The notes under the pieces were generated by a model that searched no databases, was not told the DNA's origin, and was given only the letters and a program-made list of their open reading frames with translations. Below, piece by piece: positions 26,833 through 36,917 of a stretch of DNA of 64,000 nucleotides. Made by a program: the position numbers and the translations under genes. Origin of the DNA: Prochlorococcus sp. AG-355-P18. Its GTDB lineage: Bacteria; Cyanobacteriota; Cyanobacteriia; PCC-6307; Cyanobiaceae. Where the stretch lies: contig QCER01000002.1 of assembly GCA_003280515.1 (NCBI GenBank), positions 1-64,000 on the forward strand, in the 5' to 3' direction. Within the stretch, counting starts at the first letter, position 1, and each line of letters begins with the position of its first letter.

Positions 26833-28041
26833 CTAAGCGTCGTTTAACGCAGCCACACCTGGTAAAGTTTTACCTTCTAAAAGTTCCAAACTAGCCCCAC
26901 CTCCAGTAGATATATGGGACATTTTCTCAGCTAATCCTGCTTTTTCAACTGCTGCAACTGAATCTCCACCACCAATTATTGTACAAACTTCAGAAAAAGC
27001 ACTTAAGTCCGCAAGAGTCATAGCTATTGCATTTGTACCCTCTGCAAATTTATCAAATTCAAAAACTCCCATTGGACCGTTCCAAATAATTGTCTTACAT
27101 TCTGCAAGAGCATTCTGAAAAACTTTAATGGAATCTGGACCAATATCTAGACCCATCCAATTCCCACTAATTGAATCAATTTGAGATATTTTACTATTGG
27201 CGTTAGGAGAAAATTCATCAGCCAAAACAACATCAGTGGGTAATAGCAATTCTACTCCTTTTGCTTTTGCTTTTGCTTCTAAATCTTTAGCAAGATCGAG
27301 TTTATCTTCTTCTACAAGGCTCTTTCCGACATCTAAACCTCTAGCTTTATAAAAAGTGAAAATCATACCTCCACCAATCATGATTTTGTCGCACTTATCT
27401 AGTAAAGAATCTAGTACTCCTATTTTGCTACTAACCTTTGATCCTCCAACTATTGCTGCCAATGGACGATTTGGGGAATCTACAGCTCCTTGTAGATATT
27501 TCAATTCTTTTTCTAAAAGGAATCCAGCTACTGAGGGACTTAAATAATTTGTAACACCCTGAGTTGAAGCATGCGCTCTATGAGCAGCACCGAAAGCATC
27601 ATTTACATACATATCGGCATGTGATGCTAATTTTTTAGCAAACTCCAGTTCGTTCTTTTCCTCTTCACCAAAAAAACGAACATTTTCAAGTAATAGAACA
27701 TCTCCATTAGATAAGCTATTTGATTGCGCAACTGCTTCATCACCAATACAACTGTTTGTAAGAGTAACATTTTGCCTCAACAATTCACTTAATCTTGCTG
27801 CTACTGGAGTTAATCTCATTTTTTCATTTACCTGACCCTTTGGTCTACCAAAATGAGCAGCTAAAATAACTTTTGCAGAATGATTAATAAGATATTCAAT
27901 AGTGGGGATCGCTGCACGAATACGCGTATCGTCAGTTATTTGACCATCTTCATTTAATGGAACATTAAAATCTACTCTTACAAGAACTTTTTTTCCTTCT
28001 AAATTTGTCTTATCAAGACTGGAAAGAGATAATTTTGACAT
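26833..28041 (-). CDS. pgk: Phosphoglycerate kinase
   Basis: A 402-aa kinase interconverting 3-phosphoglycerate and 1,3-bisphosphoglycerate in the Calvin cycle and glycolysis. The substrate-binding RVDFNVPL and HFGRPKG, the hinge region with [12 protein letters not shown] and the nucleotide-binding [13 protein letters not shown] and [13 protein letters not shown] are all present. Length is standard. Its 5' flank is a 213-base gap shared with the divergent ylqF-like gene, holding no further gene that I can see. Confidence 0.97.
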   Translation of the reverse strand: MSKLSLSSLDKTNLEGKKVLVRVDFNVPLNEDGQITDDTRIRAAIPTIEYLINHSAKVILAAHFGRPKGQVNEKMRLTPVAARLSELLRQNVTLTNSCIGDEAVAQSNSLSNGDVLLLENVRFFGEEEKNELEFAKKLASHADMYVNDAFGAAHRAHASTQGVTNYLSPSVAGFLLEKELKYLQGAVDSPNRPLAAIVGGSKVSSKIGVLDSLLDKCDKIMIGGGMIFTFYKARGLDVGKSLVEEDKLDLAKDLEAKAKAKGVELLLPTDVVLADEFSPNANSKISQIDSISGNWMGLDIGPDSIKVFQNALAECKTIIWNGPMGVFEFDKFAEGTNAIAMTLADLSAFSEVCTIIGGGDSVAAVEKAGLAEKMSHISTGGGASLELLEGKTLPGVAALNDA

Positions 28042-28254
28042 TAAACAAGCTAAATTTATAATCTCAAGACCCTAACGTTAATTTGGGCTTATTGGGTTAA
28101 AAAGTAGTTACTGTTACCTATGCCTTAATAAATTTTAAAAATTAACGATTATAAAAATTTTTTAGTTATTAAATTTATACTAGACTTTAGAAGTAAATAC
28201 TTTTGAAACTTATAAAAACTAAAAGGAATACAAAATTTTATTTGATTTATTGAA

Positions 28255-29127
28255 GTGGACATACCCAAAATCCAATGGTACCCAGGCCATATCGCAAAAG
28301 CAGAAAAGAAATTATCTGAAGTTATCAATAAAGTAGATTTAGTCATAGAAGTTAGAGATGCACGAATTCCTTTGTCAACAGGACATCCACACTTAAATAA
28401 ATGGATAAATAATAAAAAACATATTCTTGTTATTAACAGATCAGACATGATCTCCCCTCATACAATCAATAGTTGGAACAAATGGTTTAATGCTAAAGAT
28501 CAATATCCTCTTTGGTGTGATGCTAAAAGAGGAATAGGGATTAAAGAAATTTGTAAGTCAGCCAAAGATTCTAGGTCGTCAATCGACGATAGAAGACTCT
28601 CTAGAGGAATGCGAATTAGGCCAATTAGAGCCCTTACACTTGGTTTTCCAAACGTAGGAAAGTCAGCATTAATTAATAGAATTGCAAAAAAAAGAGTTGT
28701 AGATAGCGCTAGGAAAGCAGGTGTGACGCGTAATTTAAGATGGATAAAATTAGAAAGTGGTATAGATCTGCTAGATGCTCCTGGTGTTATACCTCCAAAT
28801 TTAGAAGATCAAAAATCAGCACTTAATCTTGCACTGTGTGACGATATTGGTGAAGCTGCTTATGAAATAGAGAGTGTCGCAATTGGGTTTATCAAAATTA
28901 TATCCACTCTCAAAAAAGATAAGAATGCGAATATCTCAGTTAAACAAATATCTAATAGATATGGAGTTGATATTACCAAAGGCTTTAAGAGTCCTTCTGC
29001 TTGGATCAACGAAGCAGCTTCAAAACATACCTCAGGTGATAAAAGGAGAATGTCTCATAAGTTATTGGAAGATTATAGAAATCAAATGCTGGGTAAAATT
29101 GCTTTAGAAGTCCCACTATGGAATTAA
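28255..29127 (+). CDS. rbgA: Circularly permuted GTPase, YlqF/RbgA family
   Basis: A 290-aa GTPase for late assembly of the 50S subunit. The motif order is permuted: G4 (INRSD, near residue 62) precedes G1 (GFPNVGKSALI, near 130) and G3 (DAPG near 172). The N-terminal IPKIQWYPGHIAKAEKKL is characteristic of this family. The start is GTG. A possible -10 TATACT lies at 28176-28181. The gene overlaps rluD by ten bases, so the two ribosome-biogenesis genes are coupled. Confidence 0.93.
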   Translation: MDIPKIQWYPGHIAKAEKKLSEVINKVDLVIEVRDARIPLSTGHPHLNKWINNKKHILVINRSDMISPHTINSWNKWFNAKDQYPLWCDAKRGIGIKEICKSAKDSRSSIDDRRLSRGMRIRPIRALTLGFPNVGKSALINRIAKKRVVDSARKAGVTRNLRWIKLESGIDLLDAPGVIPPNLEDQKSALNLALCDDIGEAAYEIESVAIGFIKIISTLKKDKNANISVKQISNRYGVDITKGFKSPSAWINEAASKHTSGDKRRMSHKLLEDYRNQMLGKIALEVPLWN

Positions 29128-30077
29128 ATCATCAAAATTCTTTCGGCATTGGAGAAGGTGAGCTTATAGAAATTATTTATGAGCACCCTCTGCCAATGAG
29201 GCTAGACAGATGGTTGGTAAGTAAAAGGCCAGAACAAAGTAGAGCAAGAATTCAACATTTTATAAATTCAGGTTTAGTACTTGTAAACTATAAGACAGCA
29301 AAAGCAAAGACCCCATTAAAAAATGGCGACAATGTTCAAATATGGATGCCTCCTCCAGAACCTCTTATTTATTTGAAACCTGAAAAAATGGATTTAAATA
29401 TCCTTTTTGAAGACGAGCACATCATAGTCATCAATAAGCAATCAGGTCTAATAGTTCATCCAGCCCCTGGACACAAATCTGGAACTTTAGTGAATGGATT
29501 ACTTTTTCACTGTAAAGATCTACCTGGAATTAATGGGAAACTAAGACCTGGGATTGTTCACAGATTAGATAAAGATACCTCCGGATGTATGGTGGTTGCA
29601 AAAAGCCAAGAGGCATTAGTAAATCTCCAGAGACAAATTAAAGAAAAAATAGCATCACGCGAATATATTGCAGTAATTCATGGAGCACCTAATTCTGAAG
29701 AAGGCCAAATAGTGGGGAACATTGGCAGAGATAAATTAAATAGATTGAAATATAAAGTAGTTGAAGAAACTTCAGGGAGGTATGCCTGTACCTATTGGAA
29801 ATTAGAAGAAAGATTTGGTAATTACTCATTAATGAGTTTCAAACTAGATACAGGGCGAACGCATCAAATAAGAGTTCATTGCGCTCATATGAATCATCCA
29901 ATTGTGGGTGATCCATTATATGGAAGATGTAAAAAACTACCATGTAAATTAGATGGCCAAGCTTTACACGCCATTAAGCTTGGACTTATACATCCAATAA
30001 ATGGTAAAGAAATGATATTTGAATCAAAATTACCATTAGATTTTCAAAAATTACTAAGTGTTCTTAAAGTTAGATAA
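29118..30077 (+). CDS. rluD: RluD-type rRNA pseudouridine synthase
   Basis: A 319-aa enzyme. An N-terminal S4 RNA-binding domain (RLDRWLVSKRPEQSRARIQ) is followed by the pseudouridine synthase core with the catalytic aspartate in GIVHRLDKDTSGCMVVAK and the closing LDTGRTHQIRVHCAHMNHP. RluD-like enzymes modify helix 69 or related sites of 23S rRNA. The exact target in this organism is inferred. It overlaps the upstream GTPase gene and converges with the ABC gene by eight bases. Confidence 0.93.
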   Translation: MELNHQNSFGIGEGELIEIIYEHPLPMRLDRWLVSKRPEQSRARIQHFINSGLVLVNYKTAKAKTPLKNGDNVQIWMPPPEPLIYLKPEKMDLNILFEDEHIIVINKQSGLIVHPAPGHKSGTLVNGLLFHCKDLPGINGKLRPGIVHRLDKDTSGCMVVAKSQEALVNLQRQIKEKIASREYIAVIHGAPNSEEGQIVGNIGRDKLNRLKYKVVEETSGRYACTYWKLEERFGNYSLMSFKLDTGRTHQIRVHCAHMNHPIVGDPLYGRCKKLPCKLDGQALHAIKLGLIHPINGKEMIFESKLPLDFQKLLSVLKVR

Positions 30078-31668
30078 GATTTAAAGAGGAATTTAGAAGC
30101 GATTTTGTATACGTGTTTTGAGTTTTCGTAAATATTGTAGAACTTTCTCCTTCATCAACTATCTTTCCGTGATTCATAACTAGCAACCTATCACAAAATC
30201 TTTTAGCAATGCCTAAATCATGAGTAATAAAGATAATCGTTAAATTCATTTTTTCTTGTAAGAATCTAAGTAATTCAAGAATCTCTATTTTTACTGAGGC
30301 ATCCAACATATTTACGCTCTCGTCACAAATCAAAATTTTTGGTTTCAACAAAAGCGCTCTGGCTAATGAAATTCTTTGCAATTGACCACCAGATAATTGG
30401 CTAGGATAAGAATTATAAAACTCATTATTTAAGGGGAGATTTAAATTTCTTAACATTAATTTTATTTCTTTTTCGATTTTTCTTTTATCTGAAATTTTTT
30501 GTATAAAAAATATATCTTCCAAAATATTTTTAATTGTCATTTTCGGATTCAAACTTGAAAAAGGATCTTGAAAAATAATTTGTACATTATTGTTCTTTTT
30601 AAAAGATTTGTTTTTTTTTGATGCATGATTTTTATCATAAATTTTGATTTCACCACCTCTTACTTTAAGAAGTCCAATTAAGGCCCTACATAATGTACTT
30701 TTACCGCTCCCTGAAGAACCAACTATTCCAAGAGTCTCATTCTCATATAATTTGAAACTAACTTCATTTAAAGCCTTATTCCATTTATTAATGAAAATTG
30801 AAGAATTTAATTTATACCAATGTCTTAGGTTATTTACCTCTAGAACGACCTTATCTCGAGCATTATTTTTCGTATTTAATCCTAATACTATTTTTGAAGC
30901 ATTTACTAACTTTTTCCCGATATCTGATTTTGGTGATTGAAAAATATCTAGTATATTCCCTTTTTCAACAATCGATCCCTTTTCAATTATTGCAACTTTT
31001 TTACACCACTTTACTGCAAGATTAATATCATGACTAATTAAAATTAAAGTTGTATCAAATTCATTACATAGATGAATTATTTCTTGCATAATTTCAAAAC
31101 TTGTTTTGGTATCTAAGCTTGTTGTAGGTTCATCAGCTATTAATAATTTAGGTTTCAAAGCAAGAGCCATTGCTATAGAAACTCTCTGTCTCATTCCACC
31201 GCTAAATTGATGTGGGAAAGAATCAAGTCTACTTTCTTCAATTCCGACTTTTTGAAAAACTTCTATTACTAATTTTTTAATAGCTATAGATGATTTAGTT
31301 TGATCATGTGTTTTAAATAATTCATATAAATGATCCCCAACTCTCATTAGCGGATTAAGTTTTTTTATAGAGTCTTGATAAATAAATCCAAAATTATTTC
31401 TTCTAAATAATTGTGCATCTTTGTTATTTATTTTCCTAGGATCTACACTAGAAATCGATAGATACCCTTTAGAAGTGGCCTTTTCAGGCAATATATTTAC
31501 TAATGTTTTTGCAAAAGTGGTCTTTCCACATCCAGAAGGTCCTATTATGGCCAAATGATCTCCGCTTTCTATTTCCAAATTAAAATTTTTGATAATAGGT
31601 TGCTGTTTAAGACCATATTTAACAGTAAGATTTTTAACTACAATAATTTTTTCCTTATTTTTTTCCAT
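30070..31668 (-). CDS. Dual-ATPase of a peptide/nickel-type ABC transporter (DppD-DppF fusion)
   Basis: A 532-aa protein with two complete ABC ATPase domains in one chain. Domain 1 has Walker A GPSGCGKTT and signature SGGMRQRVS. Domain 2 has GSSGSGKST and signature SGGQLQRIS. Each is followed by an aspartate-glutamate or aspartate-glutamate-serine Walker B (LLIADEPTT, ILICDESVN). This arrangement is known for the oligopeptide/dipeptide/nickel importer family. No permease or binding protein gene is adjacent, so the partners must lie elsewhere. Substrate is not determined. It is divergent from spoT with about 54 bases between starts. Confidence 0.9.
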   Translation of the reverse strand: MEKNKEKIIVVKNLTVKYGLKQQPIIKNFNLEIESGDHLAIIGPSGCGKTTFAKTLVNILPEKATSKGYLSISSVDPRKINNKDAQLFRRNNFGFIYQDSIKKLNPLMRVGDHLYELFKTHDQTKSSIAIKKLVIEVFQKVGIEESRLDSFPHQFSGGMRQRVSIAMALALKPKLLIADEPTTSLDTKTSFEIMQEIIHLCNEFDTTLILISHDINLAVKWCKKVAIIEKGSIVEKGNILDIFQSPKSDIGKKLVNASKIVLGLNTKNNARDKVVLEVNNLRHWYKLNSSIFINKWNKALNEVSFKLYENETLGIVGSSGSGKSTLCRALIGLLKVRGGEIKIYDKNHASKKNKSFKKNNNVQIIFQDPFSSLNPKMTIKNILEDIFFIQKISDKRKIEKEIKLMLRNLNLPLNNEFYNSYPSQLSGGQLQRISLARALLLKPKILICDESVNMLDASVKIEILELLRFLQEKMNLTIIFITHDLGIAKRFCDRLLVMNHGKIVDEGESSTIFTKTQNTYTKSLLNSSLNLI

Positions 31669-31722
31669 GATTTATAGCAAATTTTTCTAGACCTAAATAA
31701 AATACATCTAAAGCAATATAAA

Positions 31723-34032
31723 ATGTCCGAGGCAGCTGCAAATTCAAAAGAAAAAAACGAAATTGAAGTTTCCAAAACTATTTTGCCTGAAAATAAAAAA
31801 TATGAAAGTGAATCTTTGAATTATCAAATAAATATTCCTGATTGGCTTCTTAAAGATATTCATAATTTTGAAAAATCAAATAAAGAAAATGATGAGAGTC
31901 AAAACCTTATAGTAAAGGCTTTTAAACTTGCTTATAAAGCTCATGATGGACAATTCCGCGCGAGTGGCGAGCCATATATTATCCACCCGGTTGCAGTTGC
32001 AAATCTCCTCAAAGAAATAGGTGCTAGTTCATCTGTTATTGCGGCAGGTCTTTTACATGATGTTGTTGAAGATACTGGCATTGATTTATCTGAGATAGAA
32101 ACAAATTTTGGATTAGAAGTAAAAATACTTGTAGAAGGAGTAACAAAATTAGGAGGCATTCACTTTAACAACAGGACTGAAGCACAAGCTGAAAATCTTA
32201 GAAAAATGTTTTTGGCTATGGCCAGCGATATCAGAGTTGTCTTAGTAAAACTTGCAGATCGACTTCATAATATGAGAACAATTGAATGGCTAAATGATGA
32301 GAAAAAACTAAGAATAGCGAGAGAAACAAGAGAAATTTATGCGCCATTAGCTAATCGGCTAGGAATAAACAGATTCAAATGGGAATTAGAAGATTTAGCT
32401 TTTAAATTCCTAGAGCCTAAAGAATATCAAGATCTTAAAGATCAAATCGCTGTTAAAAGAAGTGATAGAGAAAAAAGATTAAAAGTAACTTTGAATCTTA
32501 TGAAGGAAAACTTGGTTTCAGCAGGTTTGAAAAATTTTGAAATAACAGGCAGGCCAAAACATCTATATGGCATCTGGAGCAAAATGGAAAGACAACAAAA
32601 GCATTTTCATGAGATTTATGATGTTGCTGCCCTAAGAATAATCGTGGACAATTCAGATAGTTGTTATAGAGCTTTAGCAGTTGTTCATGATACTTTCAAA
32701 CCAATTCCAGGTAGATTTAAAGACTATATAGGATTACCAAAACCCAATGGGTACCAGTCCTTACACACTTCTGTGATTGGAAGACATCGACCTATTGAAG
32801 TTCAAATTAGAACTACTTCCATGCATCAAATTGCTGAATATGGGATTGCCGCTCATTGGCAATACAAAGAGGGTGGTTCTCCTGCTAAAAGTAATGCCGA
32901 GAGATTTAATTGGCTAAGACAATTAGTAGAATGGCAACAAGAAGGTAATGAAGGCGATCATAATGATTATTTAGCTTCAATTAAAGAAGATTTATTTGAT
33001 GAAGAAGTATTTGTGATCACTCCAAAAGGAGATGTTGTTGGTTTAAGGAAAGGATCTACCGCGATAGATTTCGCATACAGAATTCATTCTGAAGTTGGAA
33101 ATCACTGTAATGGAATAAGAATTAATGAAAAGCTTTCTCCATTATCTACGGCACTTCAAAATGGTGACTTCATAGAAATTTTGACAAGTAATAATGCTAC
33201 TCCAAGCTTGGATTGGCTGAACTTTGTAGTTACGCCAACTGCAAAAAATAGAATCCGCCAATGGTATAAGAAAAGCCATCGTGATGAAACAATTAAAAGA
33301 GGTAGAGATTTACTTGAAAAAGAAGTAGGTCGAAACGGTTTTGAAGCATTACTTTCTAGTGAAGCCATGAAAAAAGTTTCAAATCGATGCAATTTAAAAA
33401 CTACCGAAGACCTTCTTGCATCTCTCGGTTTTGGTGGTTTAACTTTGCATCAAGTATTAAACAGACTAAGGGAAGAAATAAAATTACAGACAGAAGATGT
33501 AAAAAATGATTCTGACTCTGAAATAGCAAAATCTCTAAAAAGTAATAGTAATTTATCCACTAATAAATCTAATACGGGAGCTAAATCACCAATTTCCGGG
33601 ATAGAAGGTCTTGATTACAGAATAGGTAAATGCTGTACCCCACTTCCAGGCGAGGCTATTATCGGAACCGTGTCGCTTGGCAACCATGGGATAACAATAC
33701 ATAGGGAAGATTGTGAAAATGTAGTACCAATTCCAATAGAGAGAAGATTACCTGTTGGTTGGAATCAAGATAATAAAACTAGCGATAATAAGTTTCCAAT
33801 TCAGCTACGAATAGAAGTAATTGATAGAGTTGGAGTTCTTAAAGATATTCTTATGCGATTATCTGATAAAGGTATAAACGTTAGCGATGCCAATGTTAAA
33901 ACTGCTTATGGTAAGCCAGCTATTATAAATCTTTGTGTGGGTCTTGAAAGTTATAATCAACTTCACAAAACACTTGAACAAATTAAATCAATGGCAGATG
34001 TTTTAGATATTGCCAGAGTTGGACAAAGTTAA
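31723..34032 (+). CDS. spoT: Bifunctional (p)ppGpp synthetase/hydrolase (RelA/SpoT)
   Basis: A 769-aa Rel protein. It has an HD hydrolase domain (LLHDVVEDTG near residue 112 with LADRLHNMRT near 180), a synthetase domain (YRALAVVHDTFKPIPGRFKDYI and PNGYQSLHT near 340), a TGS domain (VFVITPKGDVVGLRKGSTAID) and a C-terminal ACT domain. The hydrolase motifs look intact, so it should both make and degrade the alarmone. A low-complexity linker near residue 600 precedes the zinc-finger-like GKCCTPLPGE. It appears to be the only such gene in this window. Confidence 0.94.
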   Translation: MSEAAANSKEKNEIEVSKTILPENKKYESESLNYQINIPDWLLKDIHNFEKSNKENDESQNLIVKAFKLAYKAHDGQFRASGEPYIIHPVAVANLLKEIGASSSVIAAGLLHDVVEDTGIDLSEIETNFGLEVKILVEGVTKLGGIHFNNRTEAQAENLRKMFLAMASDIRVVLVKLADRLHNMRTIEWLNDEKKLRIARETREIYAPLANRLGINRFKWELEDLAFKFLEPKEYQDLKDQIAVKRSDREKRLKVTLNLMKENLVSAGLKNFEITGRPKHLYGIWSKMERQQKHFHEIYDVAALRIIVDNSDSCYRALAVVHDTFKPIPGRFKDYIGLPKPNGYQSLHTSVIGRHRPIEVQIRTTSMHQIAEYGIAAHWQYKEGGSPAKSNAERFNWLRQLVEWQQEGNEGDHNDYLASIKEDLFDEEVFVITPKGDVVGLRKGSTAIDFAYRIHSEVGNHCNGIRINEKLSPLSTALQNGDFIEILTSNNATPSLDWLNFVVTPTAKNRIRQWYKKSHRDETIKRGRDLLEKEVGRNGFEALLSSEAMKKVSNRCNLKTTEDLLASLGFGGLTLHQVLNRLREEIKLQTEDVKNDSDSEIAKSLKSNSNLSTNKSNTGAKSPISGIEGLDYRIGKCCTPLPGEAIIGTVSLGNHGITIHREDCENVVPIPIERRLPVGWNQDNKTSDNKFPIQLRIEVIDRVGVLKDILMRLSDKGINVSDANVKTAYGKPAIINLCVGLESYNQLHKTLEQIKSMADVLDIARVGQS

Positions 34033-34050
34033 TTTTAAAATCAGATCAAT

Positions 34051-34494
34051 TTATCTTTTACTTTTTAACTTGTAGATAAAGAAAACAATAGTTCCGCAAA
34101 TCAAAGCTAATAATCCACCTACAAAAGATGAACCTAAGAATAATTTTATGGAAAAAATTCTACCTTGTTTCCAAAATTCATCGATAACTAAACTTTTTTC
34201 AAGTATCTTATTAGAAGAATTATTTAAAAGAATCGAACCAACTTTATAGTTAAAATAATAAAGTGGAATATAAGTAAAAGGGTTGCTGATCCAGGTACCA
34301 ATTGCAGCTAGAATAATATTTCCCTTAGCTATTTTTGCAAAAAATACCCCCATTAAAGTCTGAAACCCAAAAAAAGGAAAACAGCCACTAAATACCCCTA
34401 TAGCTAAACCTTTAGCATTAAAGAAAGGACTTCCATTCTGATTCCTAAATAGTGATAGAATTTTCTTATAGGTAATATCTCTTTTAAATCTCAT
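34051..34494 (-). CDS. DUF2062 membrane protein
   Basis: A 147-aa protein with two to three hydrophobic segments and the DUF2062 core: AIGVFSGCFPFFGFQTLMG near residue 32 and AIGTWISNPFTYIPLYYFNY near 70. Function is not established for the family. It lies between the convergent spoT and the divergent mnmE, so it is expressed alone. Length is typical and the identification of the domain is firm, while the role remains open. Confidence 0.85.
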   Translation of the reverse strand: MRFKRDITYKKILSLFRNQNGSPFFNAKGLAIGVFSGCFPFFGFQTLMGVFFAKIAKGNIILAAIGTWISNPFTYIPLYYFNYKVGSILLNNSSNKILEKSLVIDEFWKQGRIFSIKLFLGSSFVGGLLALICGTIVFFIYKLKSKR

Positions 34495-34559
34495 TCAGAA
34501 AACAATTTCAAAATTAAATTTTTGATAATCTTACTTAATTATCCATAATAAAGCGAGAG

Positions 34560-35942
34560 ATGGATTCGATAGTTACTACAGAAGATACCATAGCCGCAAT
34601 TGCTTCAGCTATAAGTATAGGGAAAGGAGGAGTTGCGATAATAAGAGTATCAGGGAAAGACTCAATAAATTCTTGCAAAAAGATTGTTCAAACCAAATCT
34701 AAATATGCATGGGAATCACATAGAGTTTTTCATGGTTTTATTAAGGAAAATAAAAAAAATAAATTAATAGATGAGGTTTTAATTTTAGTTATGAAATCAC
34801 CAAATAGCTTCACTGGAGAGGATGTAGTTGAACTTCATTGCCATGGAGGAATTATCCTAGTGAATAAAGTTCTAAAGATATTATTATCTAGTAATTCTAG
34901 AGTCAGACTTGCTAATCCAGGAGAATTTAGTCAAAGAGCTTTTCTTAATGGAAAAATAGACCTTACTCAAGCCGAGTCGATTAATCAATTAATTAATGCA
35001 AGTAATACCAGATCTGCAGAGTTAGCTTTTAGCGGGGTTCAAGGAGAAATAAAGAAAAAAATTGATGATATTAAAAATGACCTTATCAATCAACTATGCG
35101 AAATAGAAGCGAGAGTTGATTTTGAAGAAGACTTCACAGATTTTGATTACACCAAATATCTAAAAAAAATTAAAAAAGTAAAAGAAAAAATAGAATTACT
35201 AATAGAAAATGCAAAAAGAAATTCATATATTCACAATGGAATATCCATTGCGCTTATAGGCAAAACAAATGTTGGTAAAAGCTCTTTACTAAATTTGCTT
35301 GCAAAAAAAGAGAAAGCAATAGTAACTAATATTCCTGGAACAACTAGAGATGTTATTGAAGTTAATTTAACTATTAATGATATTCCAATGAAAATAATTG
35401 ATACTGCTGGCATAAGACAAACTCATGAACAAATTGAAAATATTGGAATTAAAAAAAGTTTTGGGAAAATTAAAGAGTCAGATTTTATAATTTATATTTA
35501 TAGTCTTAAAGAAGGATTTAATGAAGAAGACAAAAAAATAATAAAAGAAATCCCCAAAGAAAAATTAATTACTATTTTGGGTAATAAAAAAGATTTAATT
35601 GAATCTAAAAATCTTAATTCAAATGACTTAAAAAACACAATTTTTATGAGCATTAAAAATAATGATGGTGAAAGATTATTAATCGATACAATCATAAAAA
35701 AATGCGGATTAAAACAAGTAGAGAATATCAATATATTTTTAAACGAGAGACATCTAACAAATTTATCTGCTTGCCTATCTAATTTAGATGATACTGATGA
35801 AATAATTAAAAATAAATTGCCATTTGATTTGTTATCAATAGAACTGAGAGATGGAATCAAAAACTTATCTAAAATAACTGGTCAAGAATTAACAGAGGAA
35901 CTGCTAGATAATATTTTTTCTAAGTTTTGTATTGGTAAATAA
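34560..35942 (+). CDS. mnmE: tRNA uridine-5-carboxymethylaminomethyl GTPase MnmE
   Basis: A 460-aa GTPase that modifies wobble uridine 34 of several tRNAs together with MnmG. It shows the N-terminal tetrahydrofolate-binding domain ([22 protein letters not shown]), a helical domain split by the G domain with GKTNVGKSS near residue 240 and DTAGIR near 281, and the C-terminal FSKFCIGK with the invariant cysteine. Length is standard. It starts a run of plus-strand genes (mnmE, nadC, argS, hisC). Confidence 0.95.
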   Translation: MDSIVTTEDTIAAIASAISIGKGGVAIIRVSGKDSINSCKKIVQTKSKYAWESHRVFHGFIKENKKNKLIDEVLILVMKSPNSFTGEDVVELHCHGGIILVNKVLKILLSSNSRVRLANPGEFSQRAFLNGKIDLTQAESINQLINASNTRSAELAFSGVQGEIKKKIDDIKNDLINQLCEIEARVDFEEDFTDFDYTKYLKKIKKVKEKIELLIENAKRNSYIHNGISIALIGKTNVGKSSLLNLLAKKEKAIVTNIPGTTRDVIEVNLTINDIPMKIIDTAGIRQTHEQIENIGIKKSFGKIKESDFIIYIYSLKEGFNEEDKKIIKEIPKEKLITILGNKKDLIESKNLNSNDLKNTIFMSIKNNDGERLLIDTIIKKCGLKQVENINIFLNERHLTNLSACLSNLDDTDEIIKNKLPFDLLSIELRDGIKNLSKITGQELTEELLDNIFSKFCIGK

Positions 35943-36024
35943 ATTTGAGTTAAATTACATAGTGATATATAGTTGATTCTCTAACTTCAGTTGAATTTTT
36001 ATTAATTAATTATTTTTTAGTTTA

Positions 36025-36891
36025 GTGGATTTAAATACTCGAATAATAAGTAAGATCATTGATAATTGGATCGATGAAGATATAGGAAGGGGAGATCTCA
36101 CAAGTCCTTCTATTACAGAAGAGAATGGAAATGCATATTGGGTTGCAAAAGAAGGTGGTATATTTTGTGGTGTCGAAATTATAAAAGAAATTTTTAAAAA
36201 AATTGATATAAAAATCAGTTCAAAATTTAATATCTCTGACGGGGATCAATTTGTTAAAGATCAAAAACTCCTTGAAATATATGGACCTTCAAAAAGTTTG
36301 CTAGCTAGTGAAAGAATAGGCTTAAATATAGCAATGCATTTATCTGGAATATCAACATATACTAAGGATCTTGTAAATAAATTAGAAGGTACAAATATAA
36401 AATTAGCAGATACTAGGAAAACTACCCCTGGCTTAAGAATATTTGAAAAATATGCATTCAAATGCGGAGGTGGAATAAATCACAGAATGGGACTATACGA
36501 TGCAGCTATGATAAAAGAAAATCACATTGCATGGACAGATAATCTTAATAATGCAGTAAAAAAAATTCGACTAAATTCGCCTTTTACAACTCATATCATA
36601 ATTGAAGCTGAGAATATCGAACAGGCAAAAGAAGCAGTATTAGCAGGAGCAGATAGTGTCTTATTGGATGAACTTAGCCCTGAAATAATCAAAAAAAACG
36701 TTCAAGAATTAAGAGATTTATCTATAAATAGCTTAAAAAAAGAAGTCAATAAAAATTTGATAATAGAAGTTTCTGGAATTAACCCTGAAGAAATTAGTAA
36801 ATATCTAATAAAAGGTATTGATTTGATTTCAACAAGTTCTTCGATCACCAAAAGTAATTGGATTGATTTGAGTATGCGTTATATTAATTAA
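36025..36891 (+). CDS. nadC: Nicotinate-nucleotide pyrophosphorylase (quinolinate phosphoribosyltransferase)
   Basis: A 288-aa enzyme joining quinolinate to PRPP for NAD synthesis. It shows EDIGRGDLTS at the N-terminus, then DTRKTTPGLRIFEKYAFKCGG and GLYDAAMIKENH with the catalytic lysines, and ADSVLLDELSPE. The start is GTG at 36025, after an 82-base gap from mnmE. Length is normal. Confidence 0.95.
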   Translation: MDLNTRIISKIIDNWIDEDIGRGDLTSPSITEENGNAYWVAKEGGIFCGVEIIKEIFKKIDIKISSKFNISDGDQFVKDQKLLEIYGPSKSLLASERIGLNIAMHLSGISTYTKDLVNKLEGTNIKLADTRKTTPGLRIFEKYAFKCGGGINHRMGLYDAAMIKENHIAWTDNLNNAVKKIRLNSPFTTHIIIEAENIEQAKEAVLAGADSVLLDELSPEIIKKNVQELRDLSINSLKKEVNKNLIIEVSGINPEEISKYLIKGIDLISTSSSITKSNWIDLSMRYIN

Positions 36892-36917
36892 TTATATAGA
36901 AAATAATTGAATAATTA

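Noticed and set aside
28874-29107. Alternative frame inside the YlqF GTPase gene
   Set aside because: The GTPase frame is supported by family motifs throughout; the other frame has no family signature.
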